From assembly GCA_049840475.1 (NCBI GenBank), contig JASGKX010000003.1:434001-498000 (forward strand): a stretch of 64,000 nt of DNA, in the 5' to 3' direction. Source of the stretch: JBGVSA01 sp049840475. Lineage in GTDB: Bacteria; Pseudomonadota; Gammaproteobacteria; Burkholderiales; Rhodocyclaceae. The position numbers and the translations under genes were made by a program. Below the pieces are notes generated by a model. It ran no database searches, had not been told where the DNA came from, and saw only the letters and a list, made by a program, of their open reading frames with translations. Shown piece after piece: positions 54,947 through 63,978 of the stretch. The stretch's first letter is position 1, and each line of letters begins with the position of its first letter.

Positions 54947-56245
54947 TCAGTACCCGAGATAGCGCGGCACGGTCATGCTGATCTGCGGAATGTACGTCAC
55001 CAGCGCCAGCACCAGCACCATGACGGCGTAGAAGGGCAGCATGGGCTTGATCACGCGATTGATCGGCAGCTTCGACACGCTGCAGCCGACGAACAACACA
55101 CTACCCACCGGTGGCGTGCAGATACCGATACACATGTTCAGCACCATGACGATGCCGAAATGGATCGGGTCCATGCCGAATTCCGTGACCACCGGGAGGA
55201 AGATCGGGGTGAATATCAGCACCGCTGGCGTCATGTCCATGAAGGTCCCGATGATCAGCAGCAGAATGTTGATGATCAAAAGGATGACGATCGGGTTGTC
55301 CGATATCGATTGCAGCATATCGAGAATCAGGAAGGGCACATCCGCATTGGACATTGCCCACGACATACCCATCGAAGCGCCGATGAGCAGCAGCACGATG
55401 GCGGTTGTCACGACTGATTCGAGCAGAATCGCGGGCAGATCGCGCACGCCGATCTCGCGGTAGATCACCAGGGCCAGCAGCAGGGTGTAGACCACCGCCA
55501 CGGCGGAAGCCTCAGTGGGCGTGAAAATACCCCCCAGGATGCCGCCCATGATGATGACAATGAGGAACACGCTGGGGCCAGAATCCCATATGGCACGGGC
55601 GACTTCGCCGAACGAGGGGCGCGGCGGACGCGGATAGCCGCGACGGGCGGCCATGATGGTCACCACGACCATCAGCGCGAGTCCGAGCAGAATGCCCGGC
55701 ACGTAGCCAGCCAGGAACAGGGCTGCAATTGATGTGCCGCCACTGACCAGCGAATACACGATCAGCGTGTTGCTTGGCGGAATCAGCAGACCTGTGGGCG
55801 CCGACGAGATGTTCACGGCCGTGGCGAAGGCCGGGTCGTAACCTTCCTTGGTTTGTTGCGGATGCATCACGCCGCCCATGGCAGCGGCGGACGCCACGGC
55901 CGAACCGGATATGGCACCGAAGAGCATGTTGGCGAGGATGTTGCAGTGGGCCAGTGAGCCCGGCAGGCGGCCGCCCAGCACCTTGGCAAGCCCGATCAAC
56001 CGACGCGCAATGCCACCGTGATTCATGATGTTGCCGGACAGGATGAAGAACGGAATCGCCAGCAGCGTGAAGCTATCCAGCCCCGAGGCGAGCTTTTGCG
56101 AAACGACCGACAGCGCGGCGAGAAACGGCAGTTGCGTGGCAACCGAGGCTAGTGTCGATAGCCCAATGGCATATACGATCGGCACGCCAATGGCGAGCAT
56201 GCCGAAAAATGACGCGAATAGAACAACGATGGGTAACCAATCCAT
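54947..56245 (-). CDS. dctM: TRAP transporter large permease (DctM family)
   Basis: Twelve-helix sodium-coupled permease. Seen: 432 residues, nearly all hydrophobic, with family motifs AIPFFILSGNIM, GAISGSAVASAAAMGG, LLIPPSNTLIVYS and FTPTEASAVAVVYTL. GGAG precedes the start. It follows dctQ after 35 bases and is the last gene of the operon. Confidence 0.93.
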   Translation of the reverse strand: MDWLPIVVLFASFFGMLAIGVPIVYAIGLSTLASVATQLPFLAALSVVSQKLASGLDSFTLLAIPFFILSGNIMNHGGIARRLIGLAKVLGGRLPGSLAHCNILANMLFGAISGSAVASAAAMGGVMHPQQTKEGYDPAFATAVNISSAPTGLLIPPSNTLIVYSLVSGGTSIAALFLAGYVPGILLGLALMVVVTIMAARRGYPRPPRPSFGEVARAIWDSGPSVFLIVIIMGGILGGIFTPTEASAVAVVYTLLLALVIYREIGVRDLPAILLESVVTTAIVLLLIGASMGMSWAMSNADVPFLILDMLQSISDNPIVILLIINILLLIIGTFMDMTPAVLIFTPIFLPVVTEFGMDPIHFGIVMVLNMCIGICTPPVGSVLFVGCSVSKLPINRVIKPMLPFYAVMVLVLALVTYIPQISMTVPRYLGY

Positions 56246-56280
56246 GAAGGTGTCTCCGGTTTGTTATGGTGAGCCGCTGG

Positions 56281-56772
56281 TCACGCGGCTTGTGGCGGCG
56301 TACGCGCGCCAAGGTGTTCGAGGATCGCGGCGACTGAGTAGAGCGCGATGAGCACGCCGCTGACGGGAATGCACAGGTACACGTAACCCATGTTCCAGCC
56401 CAGCGCGGGCGATGTCTGGCCCGAATGCAGGGTGTCCAGCGCCAGGCGTCCGCCGCCGTAGGCCATGATGATCAGCGCGAAGGCGATCACAAAAAGCTGG
56501 ATGAATATGCCGAGATAGCGCCCGGCGTTGCCCTTGAGCATCATCGGTAGCAGGTCGATGGCCAGATGTCGGTTCTGCCCGGCGGTGTAGGCGCCGCCGA
56601 GCAGGCCCAGACAGATGAACAGCAGGCGCGCCAACTCGTCAGTGACGATGCTGGGGCTTTTCAGGATGAAGCGCGCTGTGACCTGCCACACGACGCAACA
56701 CACGAGAATGGCGAGCATCACGATATTGATGCCCGCCAGCGCGGTGGTGACAGTCTTCATTGCACGTTGCAT
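56281..56772 (-). CDS. dctQ: TRAP transporter small permease (DctQ family)
   Basis: Four-helix membrane partner of DctM. Seen: 163 residues with four hydrophobic helices and the DELARLLFICLGLLGGAY segment with conserved E-x-x-R. The start is placed at 56772 (MQRAMKTVTTALAG); GGAGG lies about 12 bases upstream, so the ATG at 56760 is an alternative and a longer frame runs to 56814. Lies downstream of the flavoprotein gene, with a 228-base gap that shows no gene. Confidence 0.88.
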   Translation of the reverse strand: MQRAMKTVTTALAGINIVMLAILVCCVVWQVTARFILKSPSIVTDELARLLFICLGLLGGAYTAGQNRHLAIDLLPMMLKGNAGRYLGIFIQLFVIAFALIIMAYGGGRLALDTLHSGQTSPALGWNMGYVYLCIPVSGVLIALYSVAAILEHLGARTPPQAA

Positions 56773-57000
56773 GGTTTTCTCAGACCTCCATGAGTGGGTG
56801 ATTGAATACGCCACGACTGTCGCAATGCGGTGACTGTGGCGGTGAAACGAAAGCTGGTGATCTGGCTCGCATCCAGCCGTCGGCGCCGCCCGACCGCAAC
56901 GACATTGCGGAGGGCGACTGCTACATCGACGTCGGATGTATGTCTCGCAGAAAGAACGCCCTCGGGGGAACCAAGGGCCGGGCGCTAGGGGAGGTGTCTT

Positions 57001-59061
57001 TCAGGCGCGATAGATGTCCCCTTTCAGATAGGGCATCCAGTTTTTCTCGAAGTACACACCCGTCGTACCGTCGGCTGCGCGCGGAGGGCGTTCGCTGATT
57101 TCGATACGATCCGCGACACGGCGCACGTGTATTTGCACTTGCCTGTCGTGTGTGCGTTCGCCGATGCAGCGGAAGTCGTCGAGGGCGCCGTGGCGGGTCT
57201 CCGGCGCGTGCGGCGCATTCGGAGCGCAGAGTGCACGCGCGCCGCGACTGCCGCCGCCTTGTTCGACGTAGTGTCGCAGCGCATGCAGGATCGCCTCGGA
57301 CGCGACCGCCATCTGTCGCCATAGCACTGCGTTGACCGCCTGCGGCGCTTGGTCGAAACGGATGCCGCGCTCAGCGATGGTGCGATTGAGTTCCTCGGCG
57401 CACGCGCAGGCTTCCGGCACCTCTTGCGTCTGGCAGATGAAGCCGGCCTTGTCGCTCATGCGTGCCTGCACTTCGGCGCGGATGTCCGCCACCGTCAGCC
57501 CATTAGCATTGCCGTGGTTACGAGTGAGCCAGTCGATCTCCGATTCGATCAGTGCGGCGGGCAGATCGTGGGGACCCGTGTGTGCCTGAGCGTGGATATG
57601 CGTGGCGCAGCGAATGCCGAAGACCTGACCGGCATTGAGCGCGGCGCCACCGGGGCGGGTGACGCCATGCGTGCCTGCGGCTTCGCCAATGGCGTAGCAA
57701 CCGGGCAAGCTGCTGTGGCCCCAGGTGTTGACGGCCACCCCACCGTTCATGTGTTGGTGATTGACGCGGAAGGGCAGTGGCTCGCAGCGCAGGTCGTGCT
57801 TGTATCGGAGATACAGTTCGATGGACAGCGGATTCATCCGTGCAAGCCGATCGATGGGGCGCGTGAGCACCGCGTCGTTGTTGCGCAGGTAGGCCGCCAC
57901 GTCGTCGTCTAAGCGAGAGAGCGAGAACGGTTCGCTCCCCGGCACGGCTACCGGGTTGCGGTTGAAGTCCATGTACACCGTTCGGCCGCGCCGCGTTTCG
58001 ATGAAGATCGCCAGATCGATCAGACTTGATCCGAAGCCCTGCATGCGCGTGGCGTGAAAAGGCCACTGGTAGCCTTTGCGGAAGATGTTCGATACGAGTT
58101 CTCGCGTGCTGCGGTAGTAATCGGCGAGAAAGTTGTATTCCTTCCCCTGTGCATCTTCTGAATAGATGTACGGCATCGCCTGCATGTAGGTGCCGGACAG
58201 GTTCCACGGAAAGCCGTCGCGACTGGTGCCGATGCCGAACTGATGCTCGGTGAGGTTGACGGTGTCGATACCGGCTTCCAACGCCAGCCCCAGCGAGCCG
58301 AAACAGTGCACCGGGTAGACGCTGTCACGGAACAGCTCGCCCGGGCCACCCGCAGCCAGTACGAGGGCGCTACATTCGTACAGCTCGAAGCCCAAGGGGT
58401 TGTCCGGCGTGCGCTTGTCGGTGTTGAGTGCCAGCAGGCCGCAACAGCGGCGGTCAGCGCCTTCGCCGGTGGTCAGGATGCGTACCGCCGTGCTGCGGTT
58501 GACGATGGGTACGCCCAGGCGCAGCGCTTCTTGGGCCAACACCTTGACCATCAGCCGGGATGTGCGCGGCCCGCAACTGGTGGCGCGACCCGCCTCGTCG
58601 TGATCGGTCTGGTAACGCAGCACAGCGCCGAAGCGGTCCTGTGGCAAGGGCAGCCCCATGTATTGCAGGCCGGCCATCGCTTCGATGGAGCCCACCGATT
58701 CGACATAGGCGGTGTCCGCATCCATGGCTCCGCCCGCACCGAGCGCTTCGGCAACTTTCAAGAAGCTGTCGCCGTTGCCGCAGGTTGACGCAGTGTGCAG
58801 GGTTTGTTTGTCCGAACCAGAGCAGGCGGAGGTGCCCCAGTACAACGTTTGCGTGGCGACCATGACATTGACCTTGCGGCGTGCCAGTTCGACAGCAGCG
58901 CGCAGGCCCGCAGCACCGCTGCCCAGCACTACGGCTGCGCAGCGATAGCGGGGAATCCGCACGCCGGCCACCTCCAGCGTGCCGTGCGGCACTGGGCTGG
59001 CGGGGGCAGGGGGCATGTTTACATCGGTCAGTGCATCGAGCAGGGCTTGCGTGTCGTTCAT
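57001..59061 (-). CDS. FAD-dependent oxidoreductase (fumarate reductase/succinate dehydrogenase flavoprotein-like)
   Basis: Seen: 686 residues; FAD dinucleotide motif VVLGSGAAGLRAAVELA at about residue 40; STCGNGDSF loop; conserved HATRMQGFGSSLIDLAIF and HMNGGVAVNTWGHSSLPGCYAIGEAAG, the late FAD-contact region of the family; a divergent C-terminal part. The ATG at 59061 (MNDTQALLDALTD) has GAGAGG upstream. No iron-sulfur or membrane-anchor subunit is adjacent, so it likely acts as a soluble dehydrogenase on a carboxylate or CoA-linked intermediate. Substrate unknown. It starts 11 bases after the CoA-transferase gene. Confidence 0.82.
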   Translation of the reverse strand: MNDTQALLDALTDVNMPPAPASPVPHGTLEVAGVRIPRYRCAAVVLGSGAAGLRAAVELARRKVNVMVATQTLYWGTSACSGSDKQTLHTASTCGNGDSFLKVAEALGAGGAMDADTAYVESVGSIEAMAGLQYMGLPLPQDRFGAVLRYQTDHDEAGRATSCGPRTSRLMVKVLAQEALRLGVPIVNRSTAVRILTTGEGADRRCCGLLALNTDKRTPDNPLGFELYECSALVLAAGGPGELFRDSVYPVHCFGSLGLALEAGIDTVNLTEHQFGIGTSRDGFPWNLSGTYMQAMPYIYSEDAQGKEYNFLADYYRSTRELVSNIFRKGYQWPFHATRMQGFGSSLIDLAIFIETRRGRTVYMDFNRNPVAVPGSEPFSLSRLDDDVAAYLRNNDAVLTRPIDRLARMNPLSIELYLRYKHDLRCEPLPFRVNHQHMNGGVAVNTWGHSSLPGCYAIGEAAGTHGVTRPGGAALNAGQVFGIRCATHIHAQAHTGPHDLPAALIESEIDWLTRNHGNANGLTVADIRAEVQARMSDKAGFICQTQEVPEACACAEELNRTIAERGIRFDQAPQAVNAVLWRQMAVASEAILHALRHYVEQGGGSRGARALCAPNAPHAPETRHGALDDFRCIGERTHDRQVQIHVRRVADRIEISERPPRAADGTTGVYFEKNWMPYLKGDIYRA

Positions 59062-59072
59062 GGCAAGACCTC

Positions 59073-60602
59073 TCACAGAAACGATGCGGCTGGCATCTGC
59101 GCCGGGTTGTCCCACACCGGGCGGAAGTCCATGCAGGGCAGAATGTCGCGTTCGATGTCGATGCCGGGCGCGATCTCGATGATCTTCAGGCCCGCTTCGG
59201 TCAGTCGGAAGACGGCACGCTCGGTCACGTAGAGCACTTCTTGACCGCTTTGGCGCGCGAATCTGCCGGCGAACGTGATGCGCTCGACGCGTTGCACGAA
59301 TTTATGGACCGCGCCGCGCTGCTGCACAACCAGACGGCCGTCTTCAAAAGCGAGCTTGCTGCTCTGCGCATCGAACGTGCCGCAGAACACGACCTTCTTG
59401 GCGTTCTGCGCGATCTCGACGAAGCCGCCAGGGCCGATCAGATTGCCGCCCAGGTGGGAGACGTTCACATTGCCTTCGGCGTCGGCCTCACCCATGCCGA
59501 GGAACGCCACGTCGATGCCACCACCGCTGTAGTAGTCGAACTGCTCAATGGATGGAAGGATGACGTCAGCGTTGCGTGCCGCGCCGAAGAGATGGTCGTC
59601 GAGCATGCGGCCGTTGTGCACGCCTTGTTCGACGCTGGTCCACATCTGATCTGAGCAGCCTTGTTCGGCCATCACGCCGAAAATGCCGCCGGGAATGCCG
59701 AAGCCGAAGTTGAGCGAAGCGCCGGGGCACAACTCCATGGCGGCGCGGCGGGCGACGATGCGGCGTTCGAGCCGCGCCGGAATATCCGCCTTGAGCGCGC
59801 CGAGGTGTGCGCGGCGCTGGCCGCTGACCGTCGGGTCGTAGGGCAGGCCATAGAACTGCTGTTTGTCCGCGTCGACCACCACGGCGTTGACCATGATGCC
59901 GGGCACACGTACGCTACGCGGTTGCAACGCACCGTTTTCAACCACCTGACGCACCACGGCCAGCACGCGACCTCCACTGTTATGGGCGGCCAGCGCCATG
60001 CTGTGGATGTCCAGGTCGACGGCTTCTTCTTCCGGGCTGAGGTTGCCGCGCGCGTCGGCGTAGGTGCAGCCGATGATGGCGACGTTTACCTTGAACGGCT
60101 TGTAGCGCAGGATTTCGTTGCCATCGATCTGCATTAACTCGACCACGCTGTCGGTGCTGCGCGCGTTGCAGCGGCCGCCGTCCTGACGCGGATCGACGAA
60201 GGTGCCCAACCCAGAGTGCGTGAACAGGCCGGGGCGGCCTGCGCCGATTTCGCGCAGCAGATGCTGGATGACGCCGCCGGGCAGGCAGTAGGCCTCGATC
60301 TTCTCGTCGCGGATCAGTTGTTGCATGCGCGGCGACCACGTGAAGTGTGCGGCGATCACTTTGCGTACCAGCCCTTCATGCGCGAAACGATTGGTGCCGC
60401 GTTCGGCGCGGTCGCCGAGCCCCAGCGAGTGAACCAGTGTGAGGTCGCGAGGATGGCCGGTTTCAAGAAAACGCTGCTCGATGGCGGCAAAGATGGCTTC
60501 GCCCGAAATCATGCCGGCGCCGTTGCCGGCAATGGCAACGGTGGCGCCATCGGGTATCGATGCGGCGGCCGCTTCGGCGGACGTAAACGTGGTGTGTGCC
60601 AT
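59073..60602 (-). CDS. Acyl-CoA:acetate/propionate CoA-transferase family protein
   Basis: Activates a carboxylic acid by CoA exchange. Seen: 509 residues containing both class I halves fused (YdiF/propionate CoA-transferase layout): GATVAIAGNGAGMISGEAI at the start, YCLPGGVIQHLLREIGAG, and the second half with GFGIPGGIFGVMAEQG and the catalytic-glutamate region SIEQFDYYSGGGIDVAFLG. Probably the entry step for the acid imported by the TRAP system (inference from context). Confidence 0.86.
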   Translation of the reverse strand: MAHTTFTSAEAAAASIPDGATVAIAGNGAGMISGEAIFAAIEQRFLETGHPRDLTLVHSLGLGDRAERGTNRFAHEGLVRKVIAAHFTWSPRMQQLIRDEKIEAYCLPGGVIQHLLREIGAGRPGLFTHSGLGTFVDPRQDGGRCNARSTDSVVELMQIDGNEILRYKPFKVNVAIIGCTYADARGNLSPEEEAVDLDIHSMALAAHNSGGRVLAVVRQVVENGALQPRSVRVPGIMVNAVVVDADKQQFYGLPYDPTVSGQRRAHLGALKADIPARLERRIVARRAAMELCPGASLNFGFGIPGGIFGVMAEQGCSDQMWTSVEQGVHNGRMLDDHLFGAARNADVILPSIEQFDYYSGGGIDVAFLGMGEADAEGNVNVSHLGGNLIGPGGFVEIAQNAKKVVFCGTFDAQSSKLAFEDGRLVVQQRGAVHKFVQRVERITFAGRFARQSGQEVLYVTERAVFRLTEAGLKIIEIAPGIDIERDILPCMDFRPVWDNPAQMPAASFL

Positions 60603-60641
60603 GGTGTGTGTTTGATGGATTCTGTGTGTTGTGCGTTAGAC

Positions 60642-60666
60642 GGACAGGGCCGCGTGGGCCCTGTCC
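60642..60666. repeat. Intergenic hairpin between the enoyl-CoA hydratase and CoA-transferase genes
   Basis: Seen: GGACAGGGCC (60642-60651) and GGCCCTGTCC (60657-60666) are perfect complements with a five-base loop. No T run on the minus strand, so it probably protects or processes operon mRNA rather than ending it. Confidence 0.6.
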
Positions 60667-60667
60667 T

Positions 60668-61441
60668 TTAGCGATTGCGGTAGACCGGTGGCCGCTTGGC
60701 GAGGAAGGCGGCAACGCCTTCGCGGCAGTCCTCGCTGGCCGACGATTGCGCCACCGCCCAGCCGTGCTCGGCAGCGGCGTCGGCGTGTACGTCCGCCATC
60801 AGTTGCTTGACCAGCGCCATGGCGATCGGCCCGTTGGCACACAGCGCGTCGAGCCATGCGGTGCACTGCGCTTGCAGGGCGGCTTCGTCGTCGGCCAGTG
60901 CCGTGACCAAGCCCCATTCGAGGGCCTGTTCGGCGGTGATGGGTTTGCCTAGCAGCGTCAGATGTGCCGCGCGTGTCGGCCCGATGAGTTCGGCCAACCG
61001 GCGTACGCCGCCCCAACCGGGGATCATGCCGAGCGTGACTTCCGGCGTGCCCAGCTTGGCGCGACGTACTGCCACGCGCAGATCGGCCGCCATGGCCAGT
61101 TCCAGCCCTCCACCGAGGGTGTGCCCGTTGAGCAGCGCGATGACCGGTTGCGGCAGGGCGGCGATGCGCTTGAAGACATCGATGCCGTAGCCGATCCACT
61201 CGCGGCCCATGTCGCAGGGCGTGAGCGCACCCCATGCGGCGATGTCGCCGCCCGTGCAGAAAAAGCGTTCGCCCGCACCGCGCAGGACTACGGCGCGGAT
61301 ATCTTTGTCAGGTTCGAGCCCGCGTGCCGCTTCATCCAGCAGACGCAGCATCGGCATGTCGATGGCGTTACCCTTGTCCGGGCGGTTCAGGAGGATGTCG
61401 ACGTGCGCGGCGTGGCGCGTGACGATGATCTCGTTGCTCAT
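60668..61441 (-). CDS. Enoyl-CoA hydratase/isomerase family protein
   Basis: Crotonase-fold enzyme acting on an acyl-CoA intermediate. Seen: 257 residues, oxyanion-hole segments FFCTGGDIAAWG and NGHTLGGGLELAMAADLR, and LGTPEVTLGMIPGWGGVRRL. The glutamate of TPEV, usual in hydratases, is kept. The ATG at 61441 (MSNEIIVTRHAAHVDI) is chosen; the frame extends to 61519 inside the upstream gene. 14 bases separate it from the TIM-barrel gene. Confidence 0.88.
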   Translation of the reverse strand: MSNEIIVTRHAAHVDILLNRPDKGNAIDMPMLRLLDEAARGLEPDKDIRAVVLRGAGERFFCTGGDIAAWGALTPCDMGREWIGYGIDVFKRIAALPQPVIALLNGHTLGGGLELAMAADLRVAVRRAKLGTPEVTLGMIPGWGGVRRLAELIGPTRAAHLTLLGKPITAEQALEWGLVTALADDEAALQAQCTAWLDALCANGPIAMALVKQLMADVHADAAAEHGWAVAQSSASEDCREGVAAFLAKRPPVYRNR

Positions 61442-61455
61442 GCGCGGGGTTCCTT

Positions 61456-62304
61456 TCAACAGACGGTGCGCAGGCGCTCGATGCAGGTGTCGAGCACTTC
61501 GTTGGCGGGGCGTTGCCACCAGTTGGCGGCGGAGAAGATCTCGACTTCCACTGCGCCGTCGTAGCCGGCTTCTTCCAGCCAGCCGCGAATGCGTTTGAGG
61601 TCGATGACGCCGTCACCCATCATGCCGCGGTCGAGCACGAGGTCAGTGGTGGGTACCAGCCAGTCGGAGACGTGATAACCCAGCACGCGATGGCCCTGCA
61701 TGGCGCGCGCGATCTGAGCCTGCAATGCCGGGTCCCACCACACGTGGTACACATCCACCGCCACGCCCAGCCCCTGGCCGCGCGGATCGATTTCGTCGCA
61801 CCAGTCCAGCGCCTGTCCCAACGTGGACAGGCACGAGCGGTCAGCGGCGGTCATCGGGTGCAGGGGTTCGAGTGCCAGGGGTACGCCGACCTCGCGGGCG
61901 TGTTCGAGCAGAGCGGCGACGCCGGCCTTGACCTGATCGCGCGCTCCGGCCAGATCGCGGCTGCCCTCGGGCAAACCGCCGACGACCAGCACGAAGCAGG
62001 CTGCGCCCAACTCGGCCGCGTCGTTGACGGCGCGCAGGTTGTCTTCCAGCGCGGCGCGGCGCCCGGCGTCCGTTGCGTGGGTGAAGTAGGTGGAGCGGCA
62101 ATAGCCGGTCACCTTGAGGTTGGCCGCTCGCAGGCGTGCGGCCACACGGGCAACATCGTGACCGGCCAGGTCGCGGCGCCACGGCGCGATGCCGCCGATG
62201 CCGCGCTGCTGGCACAGATCGATGACGGCATCGATATCGATGCGATGCCCGAAGGTCGCCGTATTGATGGAAAGGCAACCGGGCGTAGAGGCGAGATCGC
62301 GCAT
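61456..62304 (-). CDS. Sugar phosphate isomerase/epimerase family TIM barrel
   Basis: Seen: 282 residues of the xylose-isomerase-like TIM barrel with metal-ligand segments LALEPLHPM, AVDVYHVWWDP, YHVSDW and VEVEIFS. The family includes hydroxypyruvate isomerase, inosose dehydratase and 3-dehydroshikimate dehydratase; sequence inspection alone does not choose among them. Placed between SDR and enoyl-CoA hydratase genes with short gaps, so it shares the catabolic pathway. Confidence 0.8.
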   Translation of the reverse strand: MRDLASTPGCLSINTATFGHRIDIDAVIDLCQQRGIGGIAPWRRDLAGHDVARVAARLRAANLKVTGYCRSTYFTHATDAGRRAALEDNLRAVNDAAELGAACFVLVVGGLPEGSRDLAGARDQVKAGVAALLEHAREVGVPLALEPLHPMTAADRSCLSTLGQALDWCDEIDPRGQGLGVAVDVYHVWWDPALQAQIARAMQGHRVLGYHVSDWLVPTTDLVLDRGMMGDGVIDLKRIRGWLEEAGYDGAVEVEIFSAANWWQRPANEVLDTCIERLRTVC

Positions 62305-62313
62305 GCGCCGCTC

Positions 62314-63105
62314 CTAGAAGTGGGGCAGGGTCAGGCCGCCGCCAATGGTCACTGCCTGACCGACGGTGTAGCAAAGCTGGCCTTGCGCCATGGCGTTGAC
62401 GGTGGAGGCGATGTCGGCCGGGTAGCCCCAGCGCTTCATCGGCACGATGCCTTCGGCGATCAGCTTGTCGTAACGTGCCTTGACCGGTTTGGTCATGTCG
62501 GTTTCGATGATGCCCGGACGAATTTCATACACGCCGATGTCATGTTCGGCCAGACGCAGCGCGAACAGCTTGGTGGTCATGCTGGAGGCCGTTTTCGAGA
62601 TGCAATACTCGGCGCGCGTGATCGCCAGCGCTTCGACGTTGCACGAGGTGATGTTCACGATGCTGCGGTGCTGTGCGCCGATCTGCCCCTGTTCGATCAT
62701 GTGGCGCGCAACGCGCTGGCACAGGAAGAACACTGCCTTGGTGTTGACGTCGATACAGAAGTCGAAGCTCTCCGGCGTCGCGTCGAGCATGTCGCCGCGC
62801 TGCTTGACGGTGACGCCCGCGTTGTTGACCCAACAATCGATACGTCCCCAACGATGGAGCGCGGCTGCAACCAACGCTTCGTGGGTGGCAAGGTCGGCAA
62901 CGTCGCAGGCGTGGATGGCGACATCTGCGCCCAGCGCGCGCAGTTCGTCGGCGGTGGCTTCGAGTGCGGCGCGGTTGACGTCGGTCGGCAGATCGTTGAT
63001 CAGGATGTTGTAGCCGGACTGCGCAAGGCGCACGGCGCAACCCTTGCCGATACCGCGCGCGGAGCCGGTGACGACGGCAACAGGCTTGGTCGAGAAAGTA
63101 GTCAT
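62314..63105 (-). CDS. Short-chain dehydrogenase/reductase
   Basis: NAD(P)-dependent oxidoreductase acting on an alcohol/ketone intermediate. Seen: 263 residues, Rossmann TGSARGIGKGCA, NNAGVT, serine in NITSCNV and catalytic Y-x-x-x-K in EYCISKTA. The serine position reads S-C rather than the common S-S/S-I. The ATG at 63105 (MTTFSTKPVAVVTGSARGIG) starts just before the cofactor strand; the frame runs further left to 63339 without family sequence. Nine bases precede the TIM-barrel gene. Confidence 0.87.
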   Translation of the reverse strand: MTTFSTKPVAVVTGSARGIGKGCAVRLAQSGYNILINDLPTDVNRAALEATADELRALGADVAIHACDVADLATHEALVAAALHRWGRIDCWVNNAGVTVKQRGDMLDATPESFDFCIDVNTKAVFFLCQRVARHMIEQGQIGAQHRSIVNITSCNVEALAITRAEYCISKTASSMTTKLFALRLAEHDIGVYEIRPGIIETDMTKPVKARYDKLIAEGIVPMKRWGYPADIASTVNAMAQGQLCYTVGQAVTIGGGLTLPHF

Positions 63106-63358
63106 GGTGTGTGGGTCCACAGGAATGGAAAAGGACAGAAAAGTGGGAGGCGTGTACCTCCCGCTGGTTGCGGGCGCTTTCTTTCGATGCGCCTGATCGG
63201 ATTTGCTGCGGTGATGGCCGCGCGTGGGTAGCGCGGATCGTGTTTCGGCTGACGTGTTGTCTGTTGCCCTGGTGTCGCGATTGCCTTGCGTTGATGGCAG
63301 TGCTGGACATGGCGGGCAACGTGGAGGACAGGTGCTCATGGATGCTCGGCGAACACCA
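63106..63358. other. Gap between the MaoC-like and SDR genes
   Basis: No gene, terminator or repeat could be supported in these 253 bases. The genes on both sides share the minus strand. A promoter for the SDR-to-dctM part could lie here, but no clear boxes were seen. Confidence 0.4.
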
Positions 63359-63799
63359 TCAGGCCGTCTTGGCGACCCACTTGAGGATGTGCTCGGCCAC
63401 CGTCACCTCATCGTCATGCTGGTTGGTGATGACAATGCGGGCGCGGCTGCGGCGCTTTTCGGGGTCGATTTCGACGACGGTGTAGCGCACGGTGATGGTG
63501 TCGCCGATGCACACCGCCTTGAGAAAGCGCACGCGGTCGTAGCCCAGCGAGACGGGCGTTTCATTCAGGCCAAGATCGACAGCTTTTTCGACGATGCGCG
63601 TGGAGGTGTTGGACATGTAGCCGACCAGTAGCGCGCCATGGGCGATGCGTTTGCCGTAGGGCGTGCCGGCCATGAAGTGCTCGTCGATGTGGTTCGGATG
63701 CAGGTCGCCGGTAATGCCGGCAAAGAGGTAGACGTCGCTTTCGCTTACGGTCTTGGAGAAGCTGACCGTGTCGCCGGGGGTGAGATAAAACGCCGACAT
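63359..63799 (-). CDS. MaoC-like (R)-specific enoyl-CoA hydratase
   Basis: Hot-dog-fold hydratase of an acyl-CoA intermediate. Seen: 146 residues with the hydratase-2 motif: aspartate and histidine in TGDLHPNHIDEHFM, followed by GKRIAHGALLVGYMS. AGGAG precedes the ATG. First gene of the minus-strand catabolic operon; the shared operator lies about 50-65 bases upstream. Confidence 0.9.
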   Translation of the reverse strand: MSAFYLTPGDTVSFSKTVSESDVYLFAGITGDLHPNHIDEHFMAGTPYGKRIAHGALLVGYMSNTSTRIVEKAVDLGLNETPVSLGYDRVRFLKAVCIGDTITVRYTVVEIDPEKRRSRARIVITNQHDDEVTVAEHILKWVAKTA

Positions 63800-63847
63800 A
63801 TGGGCTCCTGGGTTGCGTCGGACAGAAATTCCGTGCGGTCGTGTAAT

Positions 63848-63863
63848 AACTAACCGGTTGGTT
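63848..63863 (-). promoter_or_regulatory. Palindromic operator upstream of the maoC-like operon
   Basis: Seen: plus strand AACTAACCGGTTGGTT, which reads AACCAACCGGTTAGTT toward the operon, with a perfect AACCGGTT core. TTGGCC lies upstream on the minus strand, so the operator may sit between -35 and -10. It matches the dctP operator at 53583-53598 in 13 of 16 positions in the same orientation. Confidence 0.65.
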
Positions 63864-63915
63864 GATTAGAGGCCAAGGCTCGCCCGCGTGTCAAAAGCGA
63901 ATCGGGAGTCGATTG

Positions 63916-63978
63916 ATGGTGGTCAAGACACCGGAGAAGACACGAACGCGGCTTGCCGTTCGCCGTCGCTCCCTCTAA
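63916..63978 (+). other. Twenty-codon frame at the window edge
   Basis: Seen: MVVKTPEKTRTRLAVRRRSL then TAA, divergent from the maoC-like operon. The first residues recall TetR-family N termini, but the frame stops and the window ends 22 bases later. It could be a tiny frame, a broken regulator start, or nothing. No function is claimed. Confidence 0.2.
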
